This document shows, one piece after another, positions 9,001-11,112 of a stretch of 11,112 nt of DNA. The number at the start of each line of letters is the position of its first letter. Position 1 is the stretch's first letter. This DNA comes from Candidatus Pacearchaeota archaeon (GTDB lineage Archaea; Nanobdellota; Nanobdellia; Pacearchaeales; GW2011-AR1): NCBI GenBank assembly GCA_014728565.1, contig WJLK01000150.1, positions 1 to 11,112 of the forward strand. Direction: 5' to 3'. Below the pieces are notes generated by a model, which was given only the letters and a program-made list of their open reading frames with translations, ran no database searches and was not told where the DNA came from. The translations under genes and the position numbers were made by a program.

Positions 9001-11112
9001 ATGAAACTTGATACCTCTATTCCTAGAATAAATTTAGAATCTCCAATAGATTATTCAGGAGACAATAATGGAGATATAATCTTTGAGTATAATGTGAGTT
9101 CAGAAGTTAAAAATTGCAGTCTTGTAATTAATGGACAGATTAATCAGACAAACAGTACAGTTTTAGTGAATACAACTCAAAATTTTTATATTTATAATTT
9201 AGATACTGGAAATTACAAATGGAATATTAATTGTACAGATTATGCAGAAAATACAGGCAATTCAACATTTAGAGAGTTTGATATAATACTAACAACGAAT
9301 TTTAATGGAGATACAACAGATCTCTCACAGGTTAATACAAGCAATATAATAAGTTTTACATTAGAAAATACTCTTTATGGTAAGATTATTTATAATGAGA
9401 GTATAGATTTAAGTGGTGGTGCTAATATAAATAATTTAATTAATATTTCTTATAATTTTATTAATGTTAATAGTGAATCAGAGCCTAGACTTAATAAGTC
9501 TGCTACTATTGAGTTTTATAACCTGTCTTATTATGAAAAACCATTGATATTAAGAAATGGTTTTTTATGCAGTGATATTTGCCATTTTAATTATTATAAT
9601 GGAAATCTGAGTTTTAATGTCAGTTATTTTACAAATTACTCTACAAGTGAAAATTCTAATCTCTCAATATGGGATGAGACAGATCCTGAAGGTGGTGGAA
9701 AAATTAGATATGTAAATAACCAGGTTATCTTTTATTCAAATTATACAAATAAAACATCCGGAAAACCAATAAATCAGACAGATGTTAATTGCAATATCTC
9801 ATTTAATATAAGTGGTGGTTGGACAGCCTCAGAGGAAATGCAATACAATCAGACAAGTTCTTTGTATGAGTACAACAGAAGTTTTGTTAGTGATGGGATT
9901 TTTAATTGGAATGTTAGTTGTAATGGATCTTCAGAAGGATTTGAACCTTTGGAACTTCTTGATAATGTAAATATTTCTTTAGATACTGTTTATCCTGGGA
10001 TAAATTACACAATTGGAACAGAATCATCAGGTGTAAATAAAAATCAGAATTGGATTTTTATTAATGTAAGTGTAAATGAAACTAATTTTGCAAATATAAC
10101 TTATTATCTGTATAATGATACTAGTGAGGTTAATAAAACAACATATTACACTTTGATAGAGAGTATTAATTTTACAAATTTAAATGATAGCCTGTATTAT
10201 TATAATGTGAGTGTGGTTGATTTTGCTAATCAGAGAAATTCAACAGAGACAAGAACAATCAGGTTAGATACTGTAAATCCAAATGCAACTTTAATAAGTC
10301 CTGAAAATGATACTTATACTAATATTACAGGTCAGAATATGACTGTTAATGCCAGTGACAGTGTTGGTTTAGATAATGCAAGTTTATTTGTTTATAATGA
10401 GACAGGAGATTTGATTAATGAAACTTTTAGTGAGATTTCAGGAACAGAAGCTGTTCTTGGAATTGTTTATGAGTTTTTGTATGATGGAATATTTCACTGG
10501 TTTTACAGAATATTTGATATAGCTGGTAATGTCTTTACAACAGGAAATAATACTATTACAATTGATACAACTGGTCCTGTTGTTGATTTAATAAGTCCTG
10601 GAAATGATTCAGTTGTTTCAGAAAGTAGGGTATGGTTTGTTGGTAATTTTAGTGATGTTAATGAGTTAAAAAATTCTAGTTTGTATATATGGAACTCAAG
10701 TCAGGATTTAGTAAACACTAGCATTGTTAATATATCTGGAAGTATTAATTCAACTAATGTTTCTTTTGTTTTACCCTATTATGATGTTTTTTACTGGAAT
10801 TATTATGTTTGTGATAATTTGAGCAATTGTGATTGGAATAGCAGCAATTATACTTTGAATTATGAAAATCAACAAGTTGGATTGGATTTGTTGTATCCTT
10901 TGGAAAATATAAATGTTACTCAGTATGATTTTTTTAATGTAACCTTAAATGTTAGTTGTTTATCTGGTTATTGTGGTAATGTGAATGTGAGTTTAGATCC
11001 TGTTAATTGGTGGAATTTAAATTGGTTAAAGAGAAAAGAGATTAATATATCTAGTTCAGCTAATCTAGCTGATTTTCCAGCTTATCTGAATATTTCAAAA
11101 GAGGAGAATATG
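10..11112 (+). CDS. Giant multidomain surface/adhesin-like protein, 3' incomplete
   Basis: One uninterrupted frame of 3701 codons runs from the first in-frame ATG and leaves the window without a stop. The frame is also open back to base 1 (codons Lys-Lys-Ser), so a start further upstream is possible. I chose 10 because an N-terminal Lys and a long hydrophobic stretch follow directly, as in a Sec signal peptide. The product is a chain of beta-sandwich modules: N-terminal archaeal-type modules, two W-x-V-V-E-F cassettes, more than 20 Ig-like repeats, two F5/8C domains and the start of DUF2341. It is Asn/Ser/Thr/Tyr-rich with very many N-x-S/T sequons, which fits an exported glycoprotein. I see no catalytic motif. 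The likely role is cell-surface adhesion or stalk formation, inferred from architecture only. Only three Arg codons are CGN (2449, 5650, 6439); the rest are AGA/AGG. Only nine bases precede the ATG, so promoter and ribosome binding site cannot be judged. Confidence 0.93.
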   Translation, partial: MIKISVWIFIVFLFLITLFFVERGSAVIEKDRYVLGEKVKFNLRGYGSYKMKVITPSTSYIKPGINDIILFEPKEVGNYEIEIKSGKKFEEYFFEVIGDNETNSDEYLNETYNQTEVLNNQTCENKIIEDKIIIGKPVRWKNKFNIAGSTRRTKFDIPDSNNISVYKLGINGREKIRDFSVRNYSDYLSVILNDVQGNIEIEYYTEAPKKQERIISNTRKEVKVYSDIEYENVTAFTEINEMTKDKSAINVYWKEEDRYLDFEAFDMDNNSLLDYIEWSVPHLSNQTFEISIEILNIQSYPMVGGNWSVLFNATGRANLTIKAVDGTSWSSENENFDLKFLEIKCGQDILDYEWRNGIFIQDYECNETGFEVSKVLTSGKHVLEFCFGDYCEKAYNYAGAAVKNVQKGSESFSGGSTDVTISQVNVSSSFLVFSYTVSNSGTRPDNSLVRGAITSPTNIHFERAATGGTIDLFWYVVEFESGVEVQNGTETSVSSSTTNVGINAVNISSSFPITSFENDNSGMWGADDEMWSRITNSTNLEARLGSGTDEDFSWQVVDYQGAEIQNGTFSLSGTSNDVDINEVNLSKAFVYANWYTAASDEDSDDFGIFVNFTNSTRIHFERENNGGTFYISWYVVEFTGYEDVQSGLSNFGNSDLVKNIPIDSINESRAIAFLSGNWKGGKTSYGSQDDPGVVWFTANITNSTNLRLERAITGSSSADVQWFVVEFAPEIDEQSPEVIINFPENKTYNSSDFPLNFNVSLNEPGSLVQYSLDEGVNNITMQTDDNLSYNHTNSSIADGSYVFRVYANDSSGNRNYSESVVFSVDTTPPLITVSSPEIKNYSIGSMNFNITLDEDAEFCNYTLNNGINHTMSTTDNRNFNATNSSIGDGQYTVRFFCRDFFYNLNNTETRNFGVDTVYPKIDYGENVEDNNTNFTRDWIFVNVSVTEDNEDNITFLLYNQTCQINRSVFYNIQRAINWTGLEDGKYYYNVAVVDISGNKNFTETRIIKLDNNGPVVSIIEPQDKKTFATNISIPLNYTISDNVLGYKNCWWNIDNGENNSINCGENTTFNVSGDGQYVLNFYSNDSLNNIGYTNSTFAVSTLGPAMTLHYPEDNLFLNYSLDVEFNYTPSDPDGVDTCILYGNWSGDWHANKSDSNIENNSVNSFFVNISDGNYFWNVLCNDSAGLESFAIVNLTFSIDTFYPEVSYGSGTKSDGAEIVQDFIYVNVTVNETNFANITYLLYNETSEVNKTIYYGLVTDINWTGLSRANITYYYNVSVADLASNKNTTLTYSIKLIDIYPPNASLLSPENDSYNSTTSHNLTVNASDDLELDNASLFIYNETGDLINETFSEISGTEAVLGIVYEFLYDGIFHWFYRIFDIAGNVFTTGNNTITIDTINPDVDFGEGTLDSELTVSQDFIYVNVSVEEVNEDEVIFGLYNDTGIVNVTSLDSDIREFNWTNLGDGDYYYNVTVVDKVGRKGYTPTRALTLDTSPVTVNINYPSNSSIIGDVTPILNLTVGGAADSVYYTVNSGKNNFSLCSDCSGNVTEVLHLEEGSNEVIVYANDSLGNLGSNVSSFIIDLNFSYYDDFMDNTSIRKYEGVEWQEGNLSLGSSGAVLKNIQKGSEIFSGSSHQVSIDSVDLNSSMLIFSYSTDTEASESFLVWGNISNSTTIDFGREGSSGSIEIVWYVVEFKFGVSVQRGTFTQGTTTNTPISAVNVSQSFPTMSFTSYSSTTWGSDDAVRARLTDNSNLETYAGANINNILAWQVIDYEGLRVQNGTFDMTGATYDEAIDEVNLNKSFIITTWSTSSSNIQCREGGLLSNFTDSTSIHFERDLGDDTLNVAWYVVEFTGDEKVYTGTENFGGSDTEKDVTISSVDPTRSVAFLTDSFRGGKGSDTVDYAGSIWFTANITNSTSLHLKRSTTAGGDTSEVQWFVVEFSSGKKGNFTILETNTTRNIMNITNVTWNESGTDSNNNISIEVSVDNGQNWYDAVNGQGINGFSEDNSLVYRAIFQSNGSKSISLLNVNITWIENFPPNISILYPLNESYKTNVSTINYTYSDDTGEGYCWYSNSSGSWNSSSVSAGDNFTEVISREGSNEWRVYCNDTEGNENSSYVSFFKDTVFPEINFTNPTEISGVNRSRDRIFINVSISETNPSNITYLLYNETGEVNKTVYSMSDENSNNTINFTGLDDGYYFYNVTIFDILSNKNYTETRTIRLDTVFPLISYSEGTEKDNSAFSRNWIYVNVTVNETNFANITFSLFNSSGLVNKSLFTNSVYEINWTGLNEGEYYYNVTIVDMVSLSNFTKIRSIALDNNNPMINYSYGVESSGVNKSQNWIFVNVTVNETNPANVTFFLYNTSGIIENRTYPDMFKGVNLLNNSYGSFESISATSYANGWGPDNLVDNYYTGGVGYAWSGAGGVSGDVNITINLTEKYSFDVIEIFEGRINTFQSSPRNISVYVSDDGINWDFVANKILFGSVPDTRGQHDVISFAEQNKRYIKIEFIDNWGDGNFIGCKEIRVYKNTTNLANLSSTSVHDYPMQSSSGNSVNQTRNNILGESESYWNANFSDYVNITWDFGSYYEIDSLEWYGISGNSNYYPGNYSIWIYRKGIGYSEISRGKFQGGNNGFIEKINFTRVNASKLRLSIRDGYGSNITSNEIRVWKADSGIKSSYRFTELQDDMYYYNVTFYDKAGLYNYTETRNIRLDTNSLFGNLTTPENNTYTNDTNQNLTVNASDSVGLDNATLYVYNETGDLINETFSEISGTEAVLGIVYEFLYDGIFHWFYRIFDIAGNVFTTGNNTITIDTVYPGINYTIGTESSGVNKNQNWIFINVSVNESNFANITYYLYNDTSEVNKTTYYTLIESINFTNLDDDLYYYNVSITDRANQRNSTETRTIGLDDGYPLIWYDNGTEESGVNKSQNWIFVKVSISETNPSNITYLLYNETGEVNKTIYSMSDENSNNTINFTNLIDGVYYYNVTVFDTLNQANTTETRVMKLDTSIPRINLESPIDYSGDNNGDIIFEYNVSSEVKNCSLVINGQINQTNSTVLVNTTQNFYIYNLDTGNYKWNINCTDYAENTGNSTFREFDIILTTNFNGDTTDLSQVNTSNIISFTLENTLYGKIIYNESIDLSGGANINNLINISYNFINVNSESEPRLNKSATIEFYNLSYYEKPLILRNGFLCSDICHFNYYNGNLSFNVSYFTNYSTSENSNLSIWDETDPEGGGKIRYVNNQVIFYSNYTNKTSGKPINQTDVNCNISFNISGGWTASEEMQYNQTSSLYEYNRSFVSDGIFNWNVSCNGSSEGFEPLELLDNVNISLDTVYPGINYTIGTESSGVNKNQNWIFINVSVNETNFANITYYLYNDTSEVNKTTYYTLIESINFTNLNDSLYYYNVSVVDFANQRNSTETRTIRLDTVNPNATLISPENDTYTNITGQNMTVNASDSVGLDNASLFVYNETGDLINETFSEISGTEAVLGIVYEFLYDGIFHWFYRIFDIAGNVFTTGNNTITIDTTGPVVDLISPGNDSVVSESRVWFVGNFSDVNELKNSSLYIWNSSQDLVNTSIVNISGSINSTNVSFVLPYYDVFYWNYYVCDNLSNCDWNSSNYTLNYENQQVGLDLLYPLENINVTQYDFFNVTLNVSCLSGYCGNVNVSLDPVNWWNLNWLKRKEINISSSANLADFPAYLNISKEENM
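88..321 (+). other. N-terminal small beta-sandwich domain
   Basis: This is residues 27-104. It begins V-I-E-K-D-R-Y-V-L-G-E-K-V and ends E-V-G-N-Y-E-I-E-I followed by a Phe-Phe-Glu-Val strand. The pattern 'x-Y-x-L-G-E-x-V-x-F ... P-x-E-x-G-x-Y-x-I-x-I' is typical of an Ig-like or macroglobulin-type strand order in extracellular proteins. I do not assign a named family. It lies directly after the signal peptide and so would be the most membrane-distal or membrane-proximal cap, depending on how the protein is anchored. Confidence 0.45.
322..402 (+). other. Asn-rich acidic linker
   Basis: This is residues 105-131, a low-complexity run rich in Asn, Glu, Thr and Tyr with closely spaced sequons (N-E-T, N-Q-T) and one Cys (codon at 376). 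It joins the first beta domain to the next module. It is probably flexible and glycosylated (inference). Confidence 0.5.
403..891 (+). other. Recurrent archaeal surface-protein N-terminal module (IIGKPVRW ... VPHLSNQ)
   Basis: This is residues 132-294. The module opens with I-I-G-K-P-V-R-W, has a central Y-Y-T-E-A-P segment, then Y-E-N-V-T-A-F-T-E-I, and closes with L-D-Y-I-E-W-S-V-P-H-L-S-N-Q. From general knowledge, this order of short motifs recurs near the N-termini of large uncharacterised exported proteins of DPANN archaea. I cannot give a family name. It carries an EF-hand-like loop (805-840). It lies between the Asn-rich linker and a Cys-containing module that I also associate with the same proteins. 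Confidence 0.5.
805..840 (+). other. EF-hand-like calcium-binding loop
   Basis: Residues 266-277 read D-M-D-N-N-S-L-L-D-Y-I-E. Potential ligands fall at EF-hand loop positions 1 (Asp), 3 (Asp), 5 (Asn), 9 (Asp) and 12 (Glu), with a hydrophobic Leu at position 8. Position 6 is Ser where Gly is usual. No second loop or clear flanking helices are seen, so this would be a lone, dockerin-like or structural calcium site. Confidence 0.5.
892..1212 (+). other. Four-cysteine beta module (GGNWSV ... KCGQ ... CNETG)
   Basis: This is residues 295-401. It contains V-G-G-N-W-S-V-L-F-N, D-L-K-F-L-E-I-K-C-G, a D-Y-E-W ... Y-E-C-N-E-T-G segment and G-K-H-V-L-E-F-C-F-G. Cys codons are at 1042, 1102, 1165 and 1180, enough for two disulfides in an exported protein. 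I associate this module with the N-terminal region of DPANN giant surface proteins from memory and cannot name a family. It leads directly into the first W-x-V-V-E-F cassette. Confidence 0.5.
1213..2190 (+). repeat. Four-unit W-x-V-V-E-F cassette, copy 1
   Basis: There are four tandem units of about 78-89 residues: 1213-1446, 1447-1686, 1687-1923 and 1924-2190. Each opens with a V-x-x-G or I-Q-N-G turn, has an 'I-x-x-V/I-N ... S-F/A' strand, a '(T/N)-N-S-T-x-L/I-x-x-x-R' segment, and closes with W-(Y/Q/F)-V-V-(E/D)-(F/Y). Units are distinguishable: unit 2 ends W-Q-V-V-D-Y and contains W-G-A-D-D, and unit 4 contains W-F-T-A-N-I-T-N-S-T and ends Q-W-F-V-V-E-F. The same four types recur in the same order at 4858-5826. 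I recognise no named family. The strand pattern suggests a beta-rich, possibly ligand-binding or stalk repeat. Confidence 0.75.
2191..2490 (+). other. Ig-like module 1
   Basis: This follows the first cassette after a short acidic linker. It has the recurring plan of the tract: S-P-E-x-x-I-x-x-x-x-P-E-N-x-x-Y at the start, a D-G-S-Y-V-F-R-V-Y-A-N-D strand pair near the end, then S-V-D-T-T-P-P as the boundary. It is cysteine-free. It is an extracellular beta-sandwich repeat, with no named family assigned. Confidence 0.6.
2491..2763 (+). other. Ig-like module 2, Cys-paired
   Basis: A beta-sandwich repeat with two Cys codons (2584 and 2698) in 'F-C-N-Y-T-L' and 'R-F-F-C-R-D' strands, the positions where Ig-like domains of exported proteins carry a disulfide. 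The D-G-Q-Y-T-V strand and the closing G-V-D-T-V boundary match the other modules. Two T runs (2692-2698 and 2706-2713) lie near its end without breaking the frame. Confidence 0.6.
2764..3048 (+). other. Ig-like W module 1
   Basis: A 95-residue member of the W family: D-W-I-F-V-N-V-S-V, then I-T-F-L-L-Y-N, I-N-W-T-G-L-E-D-G, Y-Y-Y-N-V-A-V-V-D, and N-F-T-E-T-R ... L-D-N as the closing strand. It is the only W module with a Cys (codon 2893), which has no obvious partner. Confidence 0.65.
3049..3318 (+). other. Ig-like module 4, Cys-paired
   Basis: A beta-sandwich module starting P-V-V-S-I-I-E-P-Q-D. Cys codons at 3154 (N-C-W-W) and 3196 (I-N-C-G) could form a short-range disulfide. It closes with D-G-Q-Y-V-L-N-F and an A-V-S-T-L-G-P boundary. 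No specific function can be read from it. Confidence 0.55.
3319..3615 (+). other. Ig-like module 5, Cys-paired
   Basis: This starts P-A-M-T-L-H-Y-P-E-D-N. Cys codons at 3421 (D-T-C-I-L-Y) and 3547 (V-L-C-N-D) fit the usual disulfide-linked strand positions. The D-G-N-Y-F-W-N-V strand and S-I-D-T boundary are the same as in other Ig-like repeats of this protein. Confidence 0.6.
3616..3906 (+). other. Ig-like W module 2
   Basis: A 97-residue cysteine-free W module: D-F-I-Y-V-N-V-T-V-N-E-T-N, T-Y-L-L-Y-N-E-T, I-N-W-T-G-L, Y-Y-Y-N-V-S-V. Bases 3679-3722 are identical to 6742-6785 in another W module (44 bp), including synonymous positions. It is directly followed by the first A module. Confidence 0.65.
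3907..4206 (+). repeat. Ig-like A module, copy 1
   Basis: This is the first of three A modules (others at 8143 and 10279). Its last 58 codons before the next linker (4027-4200) encode exactly the same residues as the other two copies, and the DNA differs only at third positions (7 and 5 differences in 174 bp). The first 40 residues are more diverged. Landmarks are N-E-T-G-D-L-I-N, Y-E-F-L-Y-D-G-I-F-H-W-F-Y-R and D-I-A-G-N-V-F. It is cysteine-free and follows a W module, as the other A copies do. Confidence 0.8.
4207..4488 (+). other. Ig-like W module 3
   Basis: A 94-residue, more diverged W module: D-F-I-Y-V-N-V-S-V-E-E, F-G-L-Y-N-D-T-G, F-N-W-T-N-L-G-D-G, Y-Y-Y-N-V-T-V-V-D and a T-L-D-T-S-P boundary. 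It is cysteine-free and shares no long DNA identity with other copies that I could find. Confidence 0.6.
4489..4752 (+). other. Ig-like module 9
   Basis: A beta-sandwich module with Y-Y-T-V-N-S-G near the middle, a close Cys pair (codons 4627 and 4636 in L-C-S-D-C-S-G), a 'L-E-E-G-S-N-E-V-I-V-Y-A-N-D' strand pair and an F-I-I-D ending. The strand pattern is like that of Ig-like repeats that follow a P-V-T-V-x-I boundary. No named family is assigned. Confidence 0.5.
4753..4857 (+). other. Linker before second cassette
   Basis: About 35 residues opening N-F-S-Y-Y-D-D-F-M-D-N and ending N-L-S-L-G-S-S-G. A 'D-D-F-x-D ... G-x-L-x-L' pattern often begins concanavalin-like jelly rolls, but it is far too short here. 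I treat it as a linker or a remnant of such a domain. Confidence 0.4.
4858..5826 (+). repeat. Four-unit W-x-V-V-E-F cassette, copy 2
   Basis: Four units (4858-5088, 5089-5322, 5323-5559, 5560-5826) match those of copy 1 one to one. Unit 1 starts K-N-I-Q-K-G-S-E (copy 1: K-N-V-Q-K-G-S-E). Unit 2 has W-G-S-D-D and ends W-Q-V-I-D-Y. Unit 3 has S-I-H-F-E-R and W-Y-V-V-E-F-T-G. Unit 4 has R-G-G-K, W-F-T-A-N-I-T-N-S-T and Q-W-F-V-V-E-F. Divergence from copy 1 is much greater than between the A modules, so this is an older duplication of the whole cassette. A lone Cys codon lies at 5452. Confidence 0.75.
5827..6108 (+). other. Beta-sandwich module after second cassette
   Basis: About 94 residues. 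The segment I-S-I-E-V-S-V-D-N-G-Q-N-W-Y, then N-S-L-V-Y-R-A-I-F-Q and L-L-N-V-N-I-T-W, resembles the 'strand-D-G-G-x-x-W ... L-x-Y-R-x-x-F ... strand' pattern of extracellular beta-sandwich domains. It has no close partner elsewhere in the window and no named family that I recognise. Confidence 0.45.
6109..6381 (+). other. Ig-like module 10, Cys-paired
   Basis: This starts P-P-N-I-S-I-L-Y-P-L-N-E-S-Y. Cys codons at 6211 (G-Y-C-W-Y) and 6319 (V-Y-C-N-D) are placed like the Ig disulfide of modules 2 and 5. The boundary is K-D-T-V-F-P. Confidence 0.6.
6382..6678 (+). repeat. Ig-like W module 4
   Basis: A 99-residue W module with I-F-I-N-V-S-I-S-E-T-N-P, T-Y-L-L-Y-N-E-T-G-E-V-N-K, a distinctive S-M-S-D-E-N-S-N-N-T insert, and Y-N-V-T-I-F-D. 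It is a near twin of the module at 8725: bases 6454-6506 equal 8797-8849 (53 bp) and 6530-6576 equal 8873-8919 (47 bp). The R-S-R-D-R in place of K-S-Q-N-W near its start sets it apart. Confidence 0.7.
6679..6963 (+). other. Ig-like W module 5
   Basis: A 95-residue cysteine-free W module: R-N-W-I-Y-V-N-V-T-V-N-E-T-N, F-S-L-F-N, I-N-W-T-G-L-N-E-G, Y-Y-Y-N-V-T-I-V-D and an A-L-D-N-N-N-P boundary. It shares a 44 bp identical stretch with the W module at 3616. It is the best template for aligning the split module that follows. Confidence 0.65.
7132..7581 (+). other. F5/8 type C (discoidin/CBM32-like) domain 1
   Basis: This is residues 2375-2524. The pattern fits the F5/8C family: an A-T-S-Y-A-N-G-W-G-P-D-N-L-V-D front part, a V-N-I-T-I-N-L strand, Y-S-F-D-V-I-E-I, an I-S-V-Y-V-S-D-D-G-I-N-W-D-F-V strand pair, a Y-I-K-I-E-F strand and a K-E-I-R-V-Y ending. 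Family members bind glycans, phospholipids or proteins through loops at one end of the jelly roll. The ligand cannot be told here. Length of about 150 residues is normal for the family. A single Cys codon is at 7558. Confidence 0.7.
7591..8004 (+). other. F5/8 type C (discoidin/CBM32-like) domain 2
   Basis: This is residues 2528-2665, directly after the first discoidin domain. It shows V-N-I-T-W-D-F-G-S-Y-Y-E-I-D-S-L-E-W, Y-S-I-W-I-Y-R-K-G, a K-L-R-L-S-I-R-D-G strand and S-N-E-I-R-V-W at the end, matching the strand order of domain 1. It is more diverged from the family than domain 1, with no Cys. I infer a tandem ligand-binding head. It could instead be purely structural. Confidence 0.6.
8143..8439 (+). 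repeat. Ig-like A module, copy 2
   Basis: Bases 8260-8433 encode the same 58 residues as 4027-4200 and 10396-10569, with only synonymous changes (7 and 9 differences in 174 bp). Bases 8204-8245 equal 10340-10381 (42 bp) in the front half, so copies 2 and 3 share a more recent front half than copy 1. It follows the split W module and is directly joined to W module 7. Confidence 0.8.
8278..8351 (+). repeat. 74 bp perfect repeat, three copies
   Basis: By eye, the 74 bases here are identical to 4045-4118 and 10414-10487. They encode the I-N-E-T-F-S-E-I-S-G-T-E core of the A modules and run into Y-E-F-L-Y-D-G. Copies are 4.2 kb and 2.1 kb apart and all lie in the same frame and orientation. Confidence 0.85.
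8427..8525 (+). repeat. 99 bp perfect repeat, two copies
   Basis: The 99 bases are identical to 9981-10079. Identity resumes at 8529-8588 against 10083-10142 (60 bp). The repeat starts in the inter-module linker (D-T-V-Y-P) and runs into the W-I-F strand, so the recombined unit includes the linker. Confidence 0.85.
8440..8724 (+). repeat. Ig-like W module 7 (pair with 9994)
   Basis: A 95-residue cysteine-free W module, nearly identical to the one at 9994: G-V-N-K-N-Q-N-W-I-F-I-N-V, Y-Y-L-Y-N-D-T-S-E-V-N-K, Y-Y-Y-N-V-S-I. Nine N-x-S/T sequons lie in these 95 residues. It differs from its twin mainly in D-D-D-L against N-D-S-L and in I-T-D-R against V-V-D-F. Confidence 0.75.
8725..9021 (+). 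repeat. Ig-like W module 8, mosaic
   Basis: A 99-residue W module. Its beginning (8758-8795) is identical to 6997-7034 of the split module (38 bp), and its middle is identical to the module at 6382 in stretches of 53 and 47 bp, including the S-M-S-D-E-N-S-N-N-T segment. So it combines pieces that match two different siblings. It is cysteine-free, with a K-L-D-T-S-I-P boundary. Confidence 0.75.
9022..9300 (+). other. Ig-like module 17, Cys-paired
   Basis: This starts P-R-I-N-L-E-S-P-I-D. Cys codons at 9115 (K-N-C-S-L) and 9232 (I-N-C-T-D) fit an Ig-type disulfide. The T-G-N-Y-K-W-N-I strand before the second Cys is the same plan as modules 2, 5 and 10. Confidence 0.6.
9301..9651 (+). other. 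FNGDTTDL ... FTNYS module
   Basis: About 117 residues, opening F-N-G-D-T-T-D-L-S, with Y-G-K-I-I-Y-N, I-S-Y-N-F-I-N-V-N-S, L-N-K-S-A-T-I-E-F-Y-N-L, a C-S-D-I-C pair (codons 9568 and 9580) and F-N-V-S-Y-F-T-N-Y-S. From memory this string of motifs recurs in DPANN exported proteins, usually once per protein. I cannot attach a family name. It breaks the Ig-like array. Confidence 0.5.
9652..9993 (+). other. Ig-like module with YSNYTN motif
   Basis: This begins after an N-L-S-I-W-D-E-T-D linker. V-I-F-Y-S-N-Y-T-N-K-T-S-G-K-P-I followed by V-N-C-N-I-S-F (Cys codon 9790), and D-G-I-F-N-W-N-V-S-C (Cys codon 9919), show a beta-sandwich that would carry one disulfide. The S-L-D-T-V-Y-P boundary leads into W module 9. 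Confidence 0.55.
9994..10278 (+). repeat. Ig-like W module 9 (pair with 8440)
   Basis: A 95-residue twin of the module at 8440, sharing 99 bp and 60 bp perfect stretches. It is followed here by an A module, while its twin is preceded by one. Sequon-rich and cysteine-free. Confidence 0.75.
10279..10575 (+). repeat. Ig-like A module, copy 3
   Basis: The third copy of the A module. The 58-residue back half (10396-10569) is identical in protein to copies 1 and 2, and its DNA differs from copy 1 at 5 of 174 bases, all silent. The front half (P-E-N-D-T-Y ... V-N-A-S-D-S-V-G) is closest to copy 2. Confidence 0.8.
10576..10875 (+). other. Ig-like module 21
   Basis: This starts P-V-V-D-L-I-S-P-G-N-D and has S-L-Y-I-W-N-S-S, a long Y-Y-D-V-F-Y-W-N-Y-Y-V strand region, and a close Cys pair (codons 10810 and 10825, V-C-D-N-L-S-N-C). 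It is the last complete Ig-like repeat of the tract in the window. Confidence 0.55.
10876..11007 (+). other. Two-Cys module preceding DUF2341
   Basis: A short segment with G-L-D-L-L-Y-P, F-F-N-V-T-L-N-V-S-C-L-S-G-Y-C-G-N-V-N-V and S-L-D-P. The Cys codons are 10957 and 10972. The C-x(4)-C-G-x-V-x-V-x-L-D-P pattern is one I associate with the junction before DUF2341 in DPANN proteins (memory, no family name). Confidence 0.45.
11008..11112 (+). other. DUF2341 domain, N-terminal start only
   Basis: The last 35 codons read W-W-N-L-N-W-L-K-R-K-E-I-N-I, then L-A-D-F-P-A-Y-L-N-I. This matches the start of DUF2341 (PF10102): a Trp-rich lead, a basic K-R-K, a short strand and an N/D-F-P-V/A-x-L/V-x-I strand. 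The rest lies outside the window. In known proteins this beta domain is often followed by a concanavalin-like LamG domain, so more binding domains may lie downstream (inference). Confidence 0.6.

Noticed and set aside
8427..10569. Perfect direct repeats as possible CRISPR, transposon ends or attachment sites
   Set aside because: The repeats are 42-99 bp, in frame, kilobases apart, and coincide with protein modules. There are no regular spacers, inverted ends or transposase.
1..11112. Alternative genetic code (TGA read as Gly or Trp)
   Set aside because: No TGA occurs in the coding frame and Trp is written TGG throughout, so nothing calls for recoding.
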